A stretch of 64,000 nucleotides of DNA from Chitinophagales bacterium (GCA_016787045.1 JAEUVA010000008.1:239743-303742), one strand, 5' to 3'. Shown: positions 50,609-60,604, counted from the stretch's first letter. The notes: generated from the sequence alone by a model not told the origin. Translations and numbers: made by a program.

Positions 50609-51804
50609 TGGCCAAACTACACCGCAACTTAGTGGCTGCCGTAGTGCAGGGCTTGCAAAGTATTTTGATAGAAAAAAAACAAGCCGATACTACCGTAGAG
50701 CACCTGCTGCAAAGCAACCGCAGTTGGGGTGCGCGCGATAGGCACTTTATTAGCTCTAACATTTACCACATTATTCGCTACAAGCGCCAATATGAGTACA
50801 TGCTCAAAGAAGACGTAAGCCCCAAAAATTTATGGAAACTGGTTGGTGCCAAACTGCTGACCGAGCTTGGCGAACTGCGCGACTGGCCGGAGTTTGAGAC
50901 ACTTAACCGTAATTTGGCTTTAGAGCATTACCACCAAGCACAGCACCTGCCGGTAATTCGCGAATCGTACCCGGATTGGCTTTATACATTAGCAAAAAAA
51001 GAAATTGGCGAAACCTGGCACCAACAAGCCATTGCCCTCAACCAACCGGCAAAACTCTGCGTTAGGGTAAATACGCTCAAATGCAGCAAGGGCAACTTGA
51101 TGAGCATTTTTGCTAAAGAAGGAATCTGCTTCAGCGAAACCGATTTAGCACCGGATGCTCTGGTGATAGGACAAAAAATAAACCTAAAAAAACACTACAC
51201 TTACCAAAGTGGGTGGTTTGAGGTGCAGGATGTATCCTCACAAATGGTGGCCCCATTTACTCACGTACAGCCCGGTATGAAGGTGATAGATACCTGTGCA
51301 GGAGGTGGCGGGAAATCGTTGCATTTGGCAGCACTCATGCAAAACAAAGGCCAGCTACTTGCAGCCGATATGAATGAGCAAAAACTATTGCAACTACCGC
51401 AGCGGGCAAAACGGAATGGTTGCGCTATCATAAAAACACATTTGATTTCCCATGACTGGTTAGCCAACCAACAACACTCAGCCGATGTAGTGCTGATAGA
51501 TGCCCCTTGCAGCGGTACGGGAGTGCTGCGCAGAAAACCCGATGCCAAGTGGCAACTTACCCCGCAGTTTATAGATGAGGTAGTTGCTATACAACAAAAC
51601 ATACTACAACAGTACTCTCAATTACTAAAAACGGGTGGCACTATGGTATATAGCACCTGTAGCGTACTGCCTTTAGAAAACCAGCACCAGATACAAACCT
51701 TTTTAGCCCGGCACCCCAACTTTATGCTACAAGAAGAAAAATCTATCCATCCGGCTGATAGTGGTTTTGATGGTTTTTATATGGCGCGGTTGGTTTGTAA
51801 CTAG
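50608..51804 (+). CDS. RsmB/NOL1/NOP2/Sun-family RNA (cytosine-5) methyltransferase
   Basis: A 398-residue enzyme with an N-terminal NusB-like helical domain (residues 5-130, RNLVAAVVQGL ... ARDRHFISSNIYHIIRYK) and a C-terminal SAM domain. Catalytic motifs are intact: VIDTCAGGGGKSLHLAALM (motif I), IDAPCSGTGVLRRKPDAKW (motif IV, PC) and VYSTCSVLPLENQ (motif VI, TC nucleophile). RsmB modifies C967 of 16S rRNA; paralogues modify other positions, so the exact target is inferred. It overlaps the FG-GAP gene by one base (TAATG). Confidence 0.9.
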   Translation: MAKLHRNLVAAVVQGLQSILIEKKQADTTVEHLLQSNRSWGARDRHFISSNIYHIIRYKRQYEYMLKEDVSPKNLWKLVGAKLLTELGELRDWPEFETLNRNLALEHYHQAQHLPVIRESYPDWLYTLAKKEIGETWHQQAIALNQPAKLCVRVNTLKCSKGNLMSIFAKEGICFSETDLAPDALVIGQKINLKKHYTYQSGWFEVQDVSSQMVAPFTHVQPGMKVIDTCAGGGGKSLHLAALMQNKGQLLAADMNEQKLLQLPQRAKRNGCAIIKTHLISHDWLANQQHSADVVLIDAPCSGTGVLRRKPDAKWQLTPQFIDEVVAIQQNILQQYSQLLKTGGTMVYSTCSVLPLENQHQIQTFLARHPNFMLQEEKSIHPADSGFDGFYMARLVCN

Positions 51805-52209
51805 TGAGCAATTGAGCTTTTTAAGCAGTATCCTCAGGCCTCATGACCTGACAATACCGCGTGCTATATATTACATTCTACCGCTGCTTCACCATCTTTG
51901 GGTTTCTATGGTTTTGCCGTTTACAAGGAGGGTGTAGCAGTATTGTCCTCTGTTGAGGTTTGGGGGGCAAATACGGTGATGATGCCGCAGCCATTTTTCA
52001 CTTTTGGTTTCCTATCACAGATACATCGATAAACATCACATCCCAACCACCCATACCGGTGGAGATAGATTATTTATTATTTTATTTGTTAATATTTTTG
52101 CATCAAATTTTTAGAACAACTTGAAAAAAGTCATTTTTAGAAGCGAAAAAGAAATCCTATATCTTAGAAGCAGAATATGCAGTTTAACGCTTTATTGCAT
52201 TAAGTATAA
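51805..52209. other. Gene-free stretch
   Basis: About 405 bp. The first half has a short open frame on the plus strand (roughly 51850-52030, reading ASPSLGFYGFAVYKEGVA) without a start or recognisable similarity, possibly a decayed remnant. The second half is AT-rich and probably carries the promoter of the SGNH hydrolase gene, but I see no clear -33/-7 pair. Confidence 0.4.
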
Positions 52210-53226
52210 ATGAAAAGAGCATTCAAAATTTTGGTAGTATTGTTGGTATCAGTATTGGCCTGTGAGGGATTGATACGCCTAACCGGTTTATACAAAACCC
52301 AGTCTGAAAAAGGTAATGGAAATTTTGTAAATCCATTTAAGCCGCAGCATCAGGGCTGGCAGTACCACCATGGGACGAACCAAACAGCAAGCATGGCTCT
52401 ACCTGAGTTTAGCTTTGAACATCGGTATGATTCTCTTGGATACAGAAACGATTCATCGCCCGACTCTGCAGAAGTATTGGCATTCGGAGATTCGTTTACA
52501 GAGGGAGTAGGCGCTCCACAAGACTCCACCTGGCCTGCATTGTTGCAAATCAAAACTGGCATGCAAGTATATAATGCAGGAGTGGCGGGTAGTGACCCGG
52601 GGTATTATCTAATATCACTAAAAGAGAGATTTAAACAAGTGCACCCAAAAATGGTATTAGTCATGCTAGATTACACCGATATATATGACATACTGATACG
52701 TGGTGGTATGGAGCGCTTTGGTGCAGACGGCAGCGTGCATTACAAAAAAGTACCCTGGTTTATGCCGCTATATCAACATGCTCATACCTTCCGAGCGTTT
52801 TTACACCTAATACTTGGCTACGACTTTATGTTTAACTCCCCTACCAGCAGAGAAAAAAACATTAGCAACGCATTGCAAACGATTGCAGAAATTTTAGTGG
52901 AAATGAACCAGAACTGCGCAGAACGCAGAATTAAATTTTATACATATATACATCCCATACCCGGTGAGTATTACAAACGTTTAGAAAGCCGTACTGATTT
53001 TAGACGTATAGATGAGCTATCTACGTTGTTAAACAACAAGGGAGTTCATTGTGTTAACCTTAGAGGAGATTTAGAAAGAAAACTCTACACACCGGAACTT
53101 TGGCGGTTGGTGAGTTGGCCTTTAGATGGGCATTTCAACCGATTGGGATATGACTTGATAGCAGATATAATAGCTACTCAGGGATTTCCGGTAAATGCCG
53201 ATGAGGTACCTGTGTTGATCAAGTGA
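52210..53226 (+). CDS. SGNH/GDSL-like hydrolase with N-terminal membrane anchor
   Basis: A 338-residue protein. Residues 5-20 (FKILVVLLVSVLACEGLI) are a single hydrophobic segment, either uncleaved anchor or signal peptide. The SGNH pattern is present: LAFGDSFTEGVG (GDS nucleophile, about 91-102), NAGVAGSDPGYY (Gly block), VMLDYTDIY (in place of the usual GxND) and DGHFNRLGYDLIA (DxxH). This suits an esterase or O-acyl hydrolase on the periplasmic side, for example acting on glycans. The block III Asn is not obvious, so activity is uncertain. It converges on a ceramidase-like gene. Confidence 0.8.
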   Translation: MKRAFKILVVLLVSVLACEGLIRLTGLYKTQSEKGNGNFVNPFKPQHQGWQYHHGTNQTASMALPEFSFEHRYDSLGYRNDSSPDSAEVLAFGDSFTEGVGAPQDSTWPALLQIKTGMQVYNAGVAGSDPGYYLISLKERFKQVHPKMVLVMLDYTDIYDILIRGGMERFGADGSVHYKKVPWFMPLYQHAHTFRAFLHLILGYDFMFNSPTSREKNISNALQTIAEILVEMNQNCAERRIKFYTYIHPIPGEYYKRLESRTDFRRIDELSTLLNNKGVHCVNLRGDLERKLYTPELWRLVSWPLDGHFNRLGYDLIADIIATQGFPVNADEVPVLIK

Positions 53227-53235
53227 GGTTGCCTT

Positions 53236-54090
53236 TTATGCTAGTTTATTTCTCTCACTTCGGATGTACATATAAAAATAAAAAGCTGAGATACCGGCAA
53301 ACAAATGCCATAAACTATGTGGCTGAATAAAACTATTTGAATCACAAAAAACTTTGTACACATCAAACGCAAACCACATTACCGCAAAAAGAATGCTCAA
53401 AATACACACTACCATATAGCGGTGGTTTGTATGGCCGGGAGCTTTGCGTTCTACATACACTCCAAAAAGAACTAGCAGTCCCAATATAAACAGCACTATT
53501 ATTTTGCCAATATGTGTAGGCAGAAAGAAAGTACACACCACATACAAAACAGAAAACACCGTGATAACTGTAGTGGTACTTTTAGAATGTTTTTGGTTGG
53601 AAGGAACCGCTATTTGCAATAACCACAGGCGGTGTGTAAAATACATCAGTGGAAACAACGACATGGAGTACACTGCCGAGTAATCTAACTTGTTAGTGAA
53701 TATGAGGAGAGAAGAATGGAAAATAGTGCTTGCAATAAACGTATAAAGTAGTATAAGCCCAAACACAATGCTATAAAATGGATTAGCAGAAACAAGGTTG
53801 TAGGGTTGGCGTTTATTTTGGTCTTTCCACCCTCTACGGAGTAAGGCAACAGCCACCATAAAATATACAAAGTTGCTAAACGTGTTGATGGGCTGGCGCA
53901 CAAATTTGTGCATGAATGTTTTTTCGCAAAAATCAGTTTCTATAGTTCGGTATGTTTCAAAACTACTCCAGTAATCAGCCAAAAACGCTAACTGATTGAG
54001 CAGCCAAATAGTTAATGCAAAAAGTATGGCTGTGCCCGTAATAAAAACAATTCTGCGTTTAGAAATATTAAGCGGACGATACTTGGTCAT
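53236..54090 (-). CDS. Alkaline-ceramidase-like CREST-family membrane protein
   Basis: A 284-residue protein with about seven spans. Features match alkaline ceramidases/PAQR-related CREST hydrolases: ETDFCEKTF...RQPINTFSNFVYFM (the E-x-x-C...N-T-x-S-N signature), ASTIFHSSLLIFTNKLDY (S121, H125, D136) and the final QPHSLWHLFAGISAFYFYMY (H258, H262). Serine, aspartate and three histidines are the zinc site of human ACER3. Bacteroidota make sphingolipids, so a ceramide amidase is plausible, but activity is inference. It overlaps the radical SAM gene by ATGA. Confidence 0.72.
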   Translation of the reverse strand: MTKYRPLNISKRRIVFITGTAILFALTIWLLNQLAFLADYWSSFETYRTIETDFCEKTFMHKFVRQPINTFSNFVYFMVAVALLRRGWKDQNKRQPYNLVSANPFYSIVFGLILLYTFIASTIFHSSLLIFTNKLDYSAVYSMSLFPLMYFTHRLWLLQIAVPSNQKHSKSTTTVITVFSVLYVVCTFFLPTHIGKIIVLFILGLLVLFGVYVERKAPGHTNHRYMVVCILSILFAVMWFAFDVYKVFCDSNSFIQPHSLWHLFAGISAFYFYMYIRSERNKLA

Positions 54091-55196
54091 GTATTGAACA
54101 AATCTAATTGTATAGTTGATTTTGATTTAGCTATCCATTGCTGACGAGCAGAAGTAAACAAATCAAAATTAAGTTTAGGAAACTGTGTACCGCTTAAGTA
54201 CTTGTATCGCGCTAACTGCATTTGCCGGTGTATAAGTTCTGCAAATTTCCCCTCTCCTTTCATTCTGCGGCTATATTCAGAATCATTGAGCCGGCCACCA
54301 TGCATATCTTTGATTTGATGAAGCACCTTGTTTGCCCTATCCGGAAAATTTTTGCGTACCCAATCTTCAAATAGCAGCGAGTTGTGACCATTGAGCCGCA
54401 CCACAATGTAGCTCACACTTTTTGCCCCAAGTGAGGCCACCGTTTTTACCAATTCAAAAATTTCCTCATCATTAATGGCCGGAATAACAGGAGCCATATT
54501 TACATTAACAGGTACTCCGGCTGCAGAAAGTTTTTCAATGGCATGCAGCACAGATTTTACACTACTGGTGCGCGGTTCCATCACACTTTTTAGCTGTTGG
54601 TTCAGGGTCGTTAAACTGAGCGTGACTCCAATCAAACGCTCTTCCGCTAACGCTGCGATAATATCTAAATCGCGCAGCACCAAAGCATTTTTAGTAATAA
54701 TGCCCACCGGATGTTTCAATTCTAAAAATACTTGTAAGCAACTGCGTGTGATGCCCATTTTTCTTTCAATGGGTTGATAGATATCAGTGTTTCCGGCCAG
54801 TGTAATCAACTCTCCTTTCCACGATTTTTTGAGCAGCGTTTGGCGTAATAAATCCGCAGCTGATTTTTTGACTAAAATGTTTTGCTCAAATTCTGCCCCG
54901 GCACTATAGCCCCAATACTCATGCGAGTTGCGGGCATAGCAGTAAATGCATCCGTGCTCGCAACCCTGGTAGGGGTTCATGCTAAAACCAAAACCCAAAT
55001 CGGGGCTATTGACTTTGTTGACAATTGTTTTAGGAAAAACTTCTATGTATTTGGTGCGTGGATTTTCAACGATTGCCTGTAAACGTTCTTCTTGGGTAGG
55101 CAAATCGTCTAAGTACAATTCGCAACTTTGCGCATGAAACCTGTTTGCCGGATTTAGTTGCGCTCCTCTCCCTTTAATGTACTCCTCCTTTTTCAC
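54087..55196 (-). CDS. PA0069-type radical SAM protein
   Basis: A 369-residue cytoplasmic enzyme. The cluster motif GCEHGCIYCYARNSHEYWGY (CxxxCxxC) and MNPYQGC are those of the PA0069/SplB-like radical SAM group (Rv2578c-like). Downstream KSWKGELITLAGNTDIYQPIE, TRSCLQVFLE and ITKNALVLRDLD are typical. The substrate is unknown, though relatives repair spore photoproduct or modify small molecules. The start is GTG at 55196 and the end overlaps the ceramidase-like gene, a coupling with no clear chemical logic. Confidence 0.88.
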   Translation of the reverse strand: MKKEEYIKGRGAQLNPANRFHAQSCELYLDDLPTQEERLQAIVENPRTKYIEVFPKTIVNKVNSPDLGFGFSMNPYQGCEHGCIYCYARNSHEYWGYSAGAEFEQNILVKKSAADLLRQTLLKKSWKGELITLAGNTDIYQPIERKMGITRSCLQVFLELKHPVGIITKNALVLRDLDIIAALAEERLIGVTLSLTTLNQQLKSVMEPRTSSVKSVLHAIEKLSAAGVPVNVNMAPVIPAINDEEIFELVKTVASLGAKSVSYIVVRLNGHNSLLFEDWVRKNFPDRANKVLHQIKDMHGGRLNDSEYSRRMKGEGKFAELIHRQMQLARYKYLSGTQFPKLNFDLFTSARQQWIAKSKSTIQLDLFNT

Positions 55197-55291
55197 CGAT
55201 TAAACAAAAGAAGGTCGCCAAAAATAAAGCAGCCGAGTTGTGCACAACACGTGTGGACTACCCGGCTACAGTAGAGAAAAAAAATAGACAA

Positions 55292-56692
55292 TTAGATTTC
55301 GCCAACCATGGTTTGGGGGTCCACCCATTCATCAAATTGATCAGATGTAAGGTAACCTAAATCAATAGCGGTTTGCTTGAGCGTTTTACCATTTTTGTGG
55401 GCGGTTTGCGCAATTTCCGCAGCTTTGTAGTAGCCAATTTTGGTATTGAGTGCGGTAACCAACATCAATGAATTATGGAGGTTGGTTTTAATATTTTCTT
55501 CTAGGGGTGCTATGCCCACTGCGCATTTATCGTTAAACGATACGCACACATCCGCAATCAAGCGGGCGCTGTGCAGGAAATTGTAAATCATAACGGGTTT
55601 AAACACGTTCAATTCAAAATGACCTGTAGCGCCACCAATGTTTATGGCTACATCGTTACCCAATACTTGTGCCGCTATCATGGTCATGGCTTCGCACTGT
55701 GTGGGGTTTACTTTGCCGGGCATAATAGAAGAGCCGGGTTCATTATCAGGTATAAAAATTTCACCAATACCGCAACGTGGGCCGCTAGCCAGCAAACGAA
55801 TATCGTTAGCAATTTTCATGAGCGAACAAGCCACCGTTTTGAGTGCACCGTGCGCTTCTACAATTGCATCGTGAGCGGCCAATGCTTCAAACTTATTCTC
55901 TGCGGTAACAAACGGCAGACCGGTGAGTGCAGCAATGTGTTTGGCTACGTTTACGGCATATCCCTTAGGTGTATTAATGCCTGTGCCTACCGCTGTACCA
56001 CCTAGTGCTAATTCAGCCAAGTGAGCCATCGTATTCTCAATGGCACGGATGCCGTGGTCTAATTGCGAAACATATCCGCTAAGTTCCTGACCAAGGGTAA
56101 GCGGGGTAGCATCCATCAAATGTGTACGGCCAATTTTTACAATGTGCATATATGCTTTGCTTTTTGCTGCCAGTGTATCGCGCAGTTTTTTAATGCCTGG
56201 TATGGTTTGCTGCACCAAAATACTGTATGCGGCAATGTGCATGGCGGTAGGAAATGTATCGTTGCTGCTCTGCGATTTGTTGACATCGTCATTAGGATGT
56301 ACTTTCTTTTTTTCGTCTTCTAAACTTCCGCCTAATAATACATGTGCACGGTAGGCAACCACTTCGTTTACATTCATATTGCTCTGCGTACCGCTGCCGG
56401 TTTGCCACACTACAAGCGGAAACTGGTCGTTTAGCTTTCCTTCCAAAATTTCATCGCAAACCTTGCCAATGATTTCGCAAGTTTCCAGAGGTAAAGTGCC
56501 TGCTTCAAAATTGGTAATAGCTGCTGCTTTTTTGAGATATGCAAATGCCCTGATAATTTCTTTGGGCATTTGGTTAATGTCTTGCGCTATTTTAAAATTT
56601 TCTATAGAGCGTTGTGTTTGTGCGCCCCAATACACATGAGCGGGTACTTCCACTACACCCATAGTGTCTTTTTCTTTTCTGAATTGTGCCAT
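55292..56692 (-). CDS. fumC: Fumarate hydratase, class II
   Basis: Iron-independent fumarase of the TCA cycle, 466 residues. The family signature [17 protein letters not shown] (active-site loop), the substrate-binding [35 protein letters not shown], and the fumarase-specific [21 protein letters not shown] are intact. It is alone on the minus strand; a weak hairpin-like sequence (AGCCGGGT ... ACTCGGCT) with a U-rich tail lies 30-80 bp after its stop, and a candidate -7 box precedes it. Confidence 0.97.
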   Translation of the reverse strand: MAQFRKEKDTMGVVEVPAHVYWGAQTQRSIENFKIAQDINQMPKEIIRAFAYLKKAAAITNFEAGTLPLETCEIIGKVCDEILEGKLNDQFPLVVWQTGSGTQSNMNVNEVVAYRAHVLLGGSLEDEKKKVHPNDDVNKSQSSNDTFPTAMHIAAYSILVQQTIPGIKKLRDTLAAKSKAYMHIVKIGRTHLMDATPLTLGQELSGYVSQLDHGIRAIENTMAHLAELALGGTAVGTGINTPKGYAVNVAKHIAALTGLPFVTAENKFEALAAHDAIVEAHGALKTVACSLMKIANDIRLLASGPRCGIGEIFIPDNEPGSSIMPGKVNPTQCEAMTMIAAQVLGNDVAINIGGATGHFELNVFKPVMIYNFLHSARLIADVCVSFNDKCAVGIAPLEENIKTNLHNSLMLVTALNTKIGYYKAAEIAQTAHKNGKTLKQTAIDLGYLTSDQFDEWVDPQTMVGEI

Positions 56693-56709
56693 TGGTTTTT
56701 GATTTAAAC

Positions 56710-56721
56710 GGTGCGAATGTA
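56710..56721 (-). promoter_or_regulatory. Candidate -7 box for fumC
   Basis: On the minus strand TACATTCGCACC begins 29 bp upstream of the fumC ATG and equals, apart from one base, the box before the yqeY operon. The -33 position reads TTAT rather than TTTG. Confidence 0.42.
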
Positions 56722-56830
56722 AAACAGATTGAAACTTGTATAAGTACTGCGCTCAAAAGTTACGCACGGTTGGTGCTGATGCACATCACATTTCGCAATA
56801 TGGGCAGCACGTTTATTTTTATGCCGAGCC

Positions 56831-57835
56831 ATGCCCCTCAACAAAGTCCATTTTAGCGCCTTTTTTAAGCTGTACCTCTCCATAGCCGCTTTCTTTTTTA
56901 TTCTGGCTACAGGGACTGTGGGTTACATGATTATTGAAAAATACAGTTTGCTCAATGCCCTGTACATGACCGTAATAACGCTTGCCACGGTGGGTTATAT
57001 GGAAGTGCACCCGCTTACCGATACCGGTAAAGTTTTCACCATATTTCTCATTTTGGTCAACATAGGTACGTTCACTTATTTCATTTCATTAATTACCGGA
57101 TACTTCTTAGATGGAGAATTTATTCACACTTACAAATCATTAAAAATGAAAACAGCTATCAGCGAATTGCAGGGGCACACTATAGTGTGTGGTTTTGGCA
57201 GAAACGGACGCGAAGCCGCCAAACTATTGCACGAAAACAAGCATCCATTTGTAATTGTGGAGCCACATCCACTCAAAAGCGATACGCTTGATGTGCCGGT
57301 ATCATACTATTTAGAAGATGACGCCACACGCGATGAGGCACTAGAAAAAGCCGGCATACGTAATGCTGGTTCATTGATTTCTACTTTGCCCAACGATGCA
57401 GATAACCTGTTTGTAGTGCTCACCGCCCGCGAACTAAACCCCAACATAAAGATTGTAAGCCGCGCCAGTAACGATAGCAGTGTGCGTAAACTAAAAACTG
57501 CTGGTGCTAACAATGTAATTATGCCCGATAAAATAGGTGGCGCTCACATGGCTACTTTAGTGCTTAGCCCGGATGTAAAAGAGTTTATTGATATGATGAG
57601 TACTCACCACTCCGATAGCTTTATGGTGAGCGAACTGGAGTGCACCAAAACTATTTCACTTTACGAGTTAGATGCCTGGCGAAGCACAGGAGCTAATGTG
57701 TTAGGTATAAAAACTGCGGATGCTGAGTATTTAATGAATCCCTCTAAGGACACTGTGATACGCCCCGGCAACCGGCTGATTGTGATGGGTTCAAGAATAC
57801 AGATACAAAAGCTAGCCGAAGTAGTAAAAGGATAA
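56831..57835 (+). CDS. Two-span potassium channel with RCK (TrkA-N/TrkA-C) domains
   Basis: A 334-residue channel subunit. Two membrane helices (about 10-32 and 66-90) flank a pore loop ALYMTVITLATVGYMEVHPL. The filter reads T53-V54-G55-Y56-M57, so the second glycine of TVGYG is Met. The RCK domain follows: IVCGFGRNGREAAKLL (GxGxxG nucleotide site), VVLTARELNPNIKIVSRASND and a C-terminal TrkA-C domain. Bacteroidota relatives with TVGFxEV filters are common, so this is a variant subfamily, probably still cation-conducting. It is divergent from fumC and converges on lptD. Confidence 0.9.
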   Translation: MPLNKVHFSAFFKLYLSIAAFFFILATGTVGYMIIEKYSLLNALYMTVITLATVGYMEVHPLTDTGKVFTIFLILVNIGTFTYFISLITGYFLDGEFIHTYKSLKMKTAISELQGHTIVCGFGRNGREAAKLLHENKHPFVIVEPHPLKSDTLDVPVSYYLEDDATRDEALEKAGIRNAGSLISTLPNDADNLFVVLTARELNPNIKIVSRASNDSSVRKLKTAGANNVIMPDKIGGAHMATLVLSPDVKEFIDMMSTHHSDSFMVSELECTKTISLYELDAWRSTGANVLGIKTADAEYLMNPSKDTVIRPGNRLIVMGSRIQIQKLAEVVKG

Positions 57836-57836
57836 A

Positions 57837-60566
57837 TCACAAATCTTGTAGCTGTGCATTTTTCTTTTGCAACTTGAGGTCTTTGAGCGTGCCGCTCTTC
57901 GGATGTAATAAAATGGTAAACTGCTGGAATGGGAAAGAAGGTATAGGTGGTGTCCAAGCAAAACTTAGCTCCCAGCAATGCAAATCGCGGATAACAGAAA
58001 CATTGGTAAGCGTAACTTGCTTACGACTAATATCAAAACCTGAACTAACAGCAATTTTCCACTTGGCAGTTAAGTTAAAATCGAGTGAAGCGCTTACCGA
58101 TTGTACGGTAATGATGGTATCGGGGTTGAGCGGTGTGCCGCGCGTGAGGTTAAATCGGTAACTTAAACTAACATTCCACGGTATATCAAAATCGTAAATC
58201 TGATTGGGGTTGTAGCTCACGTAATCGGCCATGTATTTGGGCGCATTGTCGGTAGTAGCTGTGGCGGTACGTGGTTTTGAGTTTAACGATGTACTTACAC
58301 TAATGTTGGCTGTAGAAAAACGTAACAGCCGTTTATTTTTCTCCCATTCAAAAGTATTGTACCTGCGGTTAAATGAATCTACCGCATAAGGGTCAAAGAC
58401 AGCATTAAAGTTAAAATTAATAAGATTGAAAATGCGCGCTGCCTGCACCGAAAAGTTGAAGGGCAACAGCCGCATAGAGTCTGCAATAAAATTGTATCCA
58501 CCTGTTAGATTCACTTGATCCAACAAACCCACTTTTCGCTCGTGGTTCACAGTATCTTTTTTGCTAAACAGCTTCATTTCAAAGTTATTGAGCAAACTCC
58601 AGTTAAGCGAAGCTACACGACCGGTACCTGCGCTACCAAACACGGCATCGTTACCAAAAACGGGGTACAACCCTTGCCGGCCATCGGCATTGTTTTGTAC
58701 AGACCTGTAGTAGCCCCACTCCTGCCGGCCAAAATCGGGAGTATAGTTAAACGATAAAGTTGGTGTGAAAACGTGTTTAATAGCTTTGAGTTTAGAATTT
58801 TTAAACTTAAAAATACCAATGAGTTTGGTACTCATACTGACCGATAAACCTAAGTTGCGTGCAGAGCCAAACCCCCAAGCGGTATCGGTTTTAACTTGCC
58901 CAAACAAGGTATCTATGTTGCCATCTGTACCGGCTACAAATACGGTATCCGGATCCCAAAACTTGCGTTGTACTTTAAAATAAGTACGCTCCGTGTAGTC
59001 AAACGAAGGATTTATGTTCAGGTACTTAAACGCTGTAATAGGCGCATCTATTCTAAAGTTTTGCTGAATACCTAAGCGAAATTTATTTAATGTTTCTGTG
59101 CGAAATAATGTAGAGTCAATGGCCTCTAAAGAATTTCGGAAAGAAAGAGAATACGTTAATCCAATGTTTTCGTACCACTTAGGTTTGCCGGTTTGTACTT
59201 TGCTCTTAAAAGGGCTTACACGGCTCATGCTCAAGGTAATTTCGGGCAGCGTGAAGCCAATGGTTCGGTTAAGCAAGTTTTGCGTATGCCGCAAATTCAT
59301 GTTTAAACTAAAGAGATTGCCGAGTCGCCTAGTAAAGTTTACACCAGAGTTAAAAGAAGTATTAAGCAATTGCTGTGATGTATTGCGGCTGGCGGCATAG
59401 TAATCGGCACTTTGTATTTGCACGTTGGCCCCAAAAGTAGAGTTGGGTATAGACTTGGGGTCTTGGGTGTGTGTCCAGCTAAAACTGTAACTATTGGCAG
59501 ATTTAGCACCCGGCAAATCAGGATCGCTGGGGCGGCTGCGCAGATAATAAAAAGATATGTTTCCATTAAACTTGTAGCGTAGCGCATATTGTGCACTTAC
59601 ACCCGCACCAAAAGTACCGTTAGTAGCCACCTGAGTGGTAAACCGCAGCCCTACATAATCGTTCATGGCCCAGTAGTAACCGCCACCGCGAAGAAAAAAT
59701 CCAAAAATAGCATCGTTACCGTACTCGGGCATTATTAACCCCGACTTACGGCCTTGCTTGACCGGAAACAATCCGAAAGGCAACACCAATGGTGTGGGCA
59801 CATCGCCAACCCATAAATTAGCCGGTCCGGTAACCAACACTTTGTTGGGCACCATCTTAATTTTTTTGGCTTTGAAATAAAAATGCGGGTGGTCTAAATC
59901 GCAAGTAGTGTACTTAGTGCCCTTGCCGTACCATTCATCATACTCATTTTTTTTCACCACATCGCTGTGCAGGTAAGATTCTCCTTCTTGTGTACTTACT
60001 TTATAGACCAAACCCTTTTTAGACTTAAAATTGTACTTCATACTATCTGCTTCAAACTTGTTGCCGTTGTCTTCAAATTCGGGCGTGTTCACATAAGCAC
60101 CAGAGCTGTCTGTATTGCCGCGAGCCATCAGGTTAAAATCATTCCAATCAAAATCTATTTCGTTTGCCTTCAGTTTAATTTTTTGGTATTGTACATCTGC
60201 TGCATTGTATAGGTACATTTTTTTTGTGTTCATATCATACACTAAAGAATCATCGGCCTTGTAGATAATAGGGTCTTTTATTTCACCTTCGTTTGCTATG
60301 TCCAGTGTATCATTATTGGAAATGGTATCGGTGGTAAACACATACGATGTATCGTTGGATAACAGTAAAGAATCGCTGACGCCCAATATCGGCTTCATCT
60401 GTTTTGTGCTATCTGCCTCAGCACCAATACCTATCTTTTTTTGAGCATACAGAGTCCCCCCTTCATTCAGTATATTAGACAGTATTAACACTACTGTGGC
60501 AAAAAACAAGGCCACAGCGCGTTTAGCGGGTAAAATCAAAAGATATATTTGAGCAAATAAGTTCAA
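57837..60566 (-). CDS. lptD: LPS-assembly outer-membrane protein (Bacteroidota LptD/OstA-like)
   Basis: A 909-residue outer-membrane beta-barrel that inserts LPS or lipooligosaccharide from the periplasm. Signal-peptide-like start (ALFFATVVLILSNIL...LYAQK), an N-terminal OstA-like beta-jellyroll with repeats of the type YNAADVQYQKIKLKANEIDFDWND and FEADSMKYNFKSKKGLVYKVS, then the plug-like loop WVGDVPTPLVLPFGLFPVKQGRKSGLIMPEYGND that marks LptD in this phylum, and a long barrel. The start is TTG at 60566; GTG in the hydrophobic segment is another option. It is divergent from the amidase gene, 38 bp apart. Confidence 0.9.
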   Translation of the reverse strand: MNLFAQIYLLILPAKRAVALFFATVVLILSNILNEGGTLYAQKKIGIGAEADSTKQMKPILGVSDSLLLSNDTSYVFTTDTISNNDTLDIANEGEIKDPIIYKADDSLVYDMNTKKMYLYNAADVQYQKIKLKANEIDFDWNDFNLMARGNTDSSGAYVNTPEFEDNGNKFEADSMKYNFKSKKGLVYKVSTQEGESYLHSDVVKKNEYDEWYGKGTKYTTCDLDHPHFYFKAKKIKMVPNKVLVTGPANLWVGDVPTPLVLPFGLFPVKQGRKSGLIMPEYGNDAIFGFFLRGGGYYWAMNDYVGLRFTTQVATNGTFGAGVSAQYALRYKFNGNISFYYLRSRPSDPDLPGAKSANSYSFSWTHTQDPKSIPNSTFGANVQIQSADYYAASRNTSQQLLNTSFNSGVNFTRRLGNLFSLNMNLRHTQNLLNRTIGFTLPEITLSMSRVSPFKSKVQTGKPKWYENIGLTYSLSFRNSLEAIDSTLFRTETLNKFRLGIQQNFRIDAPITAFKYLNINPSFDYTERTYFKVQRKFWDPDTVFVAGTDGNIDTLFGQVKTDTAWGFGSARNLGLSVSMSTKLIGIFKFKNSKLKAIKHVFTPTLSFNYTPDFGRQEWGYYRSVQNNADGRQGLYPVFGNDAVFGSAGTGRVASLNWSLLNNFEMKLFSKKDTVNHERKVGLLDQVNLTGGYNFIADSMRLLPFNFSVQAARIFNLINFNFNAVFDPYAVDSFNRRYNTFEWEKNKRLLRFSTANISVSTSLNSKPRTATATTDNAPKYMADYVSYNPNQIYDFDIPWNVSLSYRFNLTRGTPLNPDTIITVQSVSASLDFNLTAKWKIAVSSGFDISRKQVTLTNVSVIRDLHCWELSFAWTPPIPSFPFQQFTILLHPKSGTLKDLKLQKKNAQLQDL

Positions 60567-60604
60567 TTATTCGGGCTTATGAATTTCTGACACGATGTTT
60601 GCTT

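Noticed and set aside
55571..56354. Plus-strand frames over fumC
   Set aside because: Antisense to a complete class II fumarase; Cys-rich composition is an artefact of the frame.
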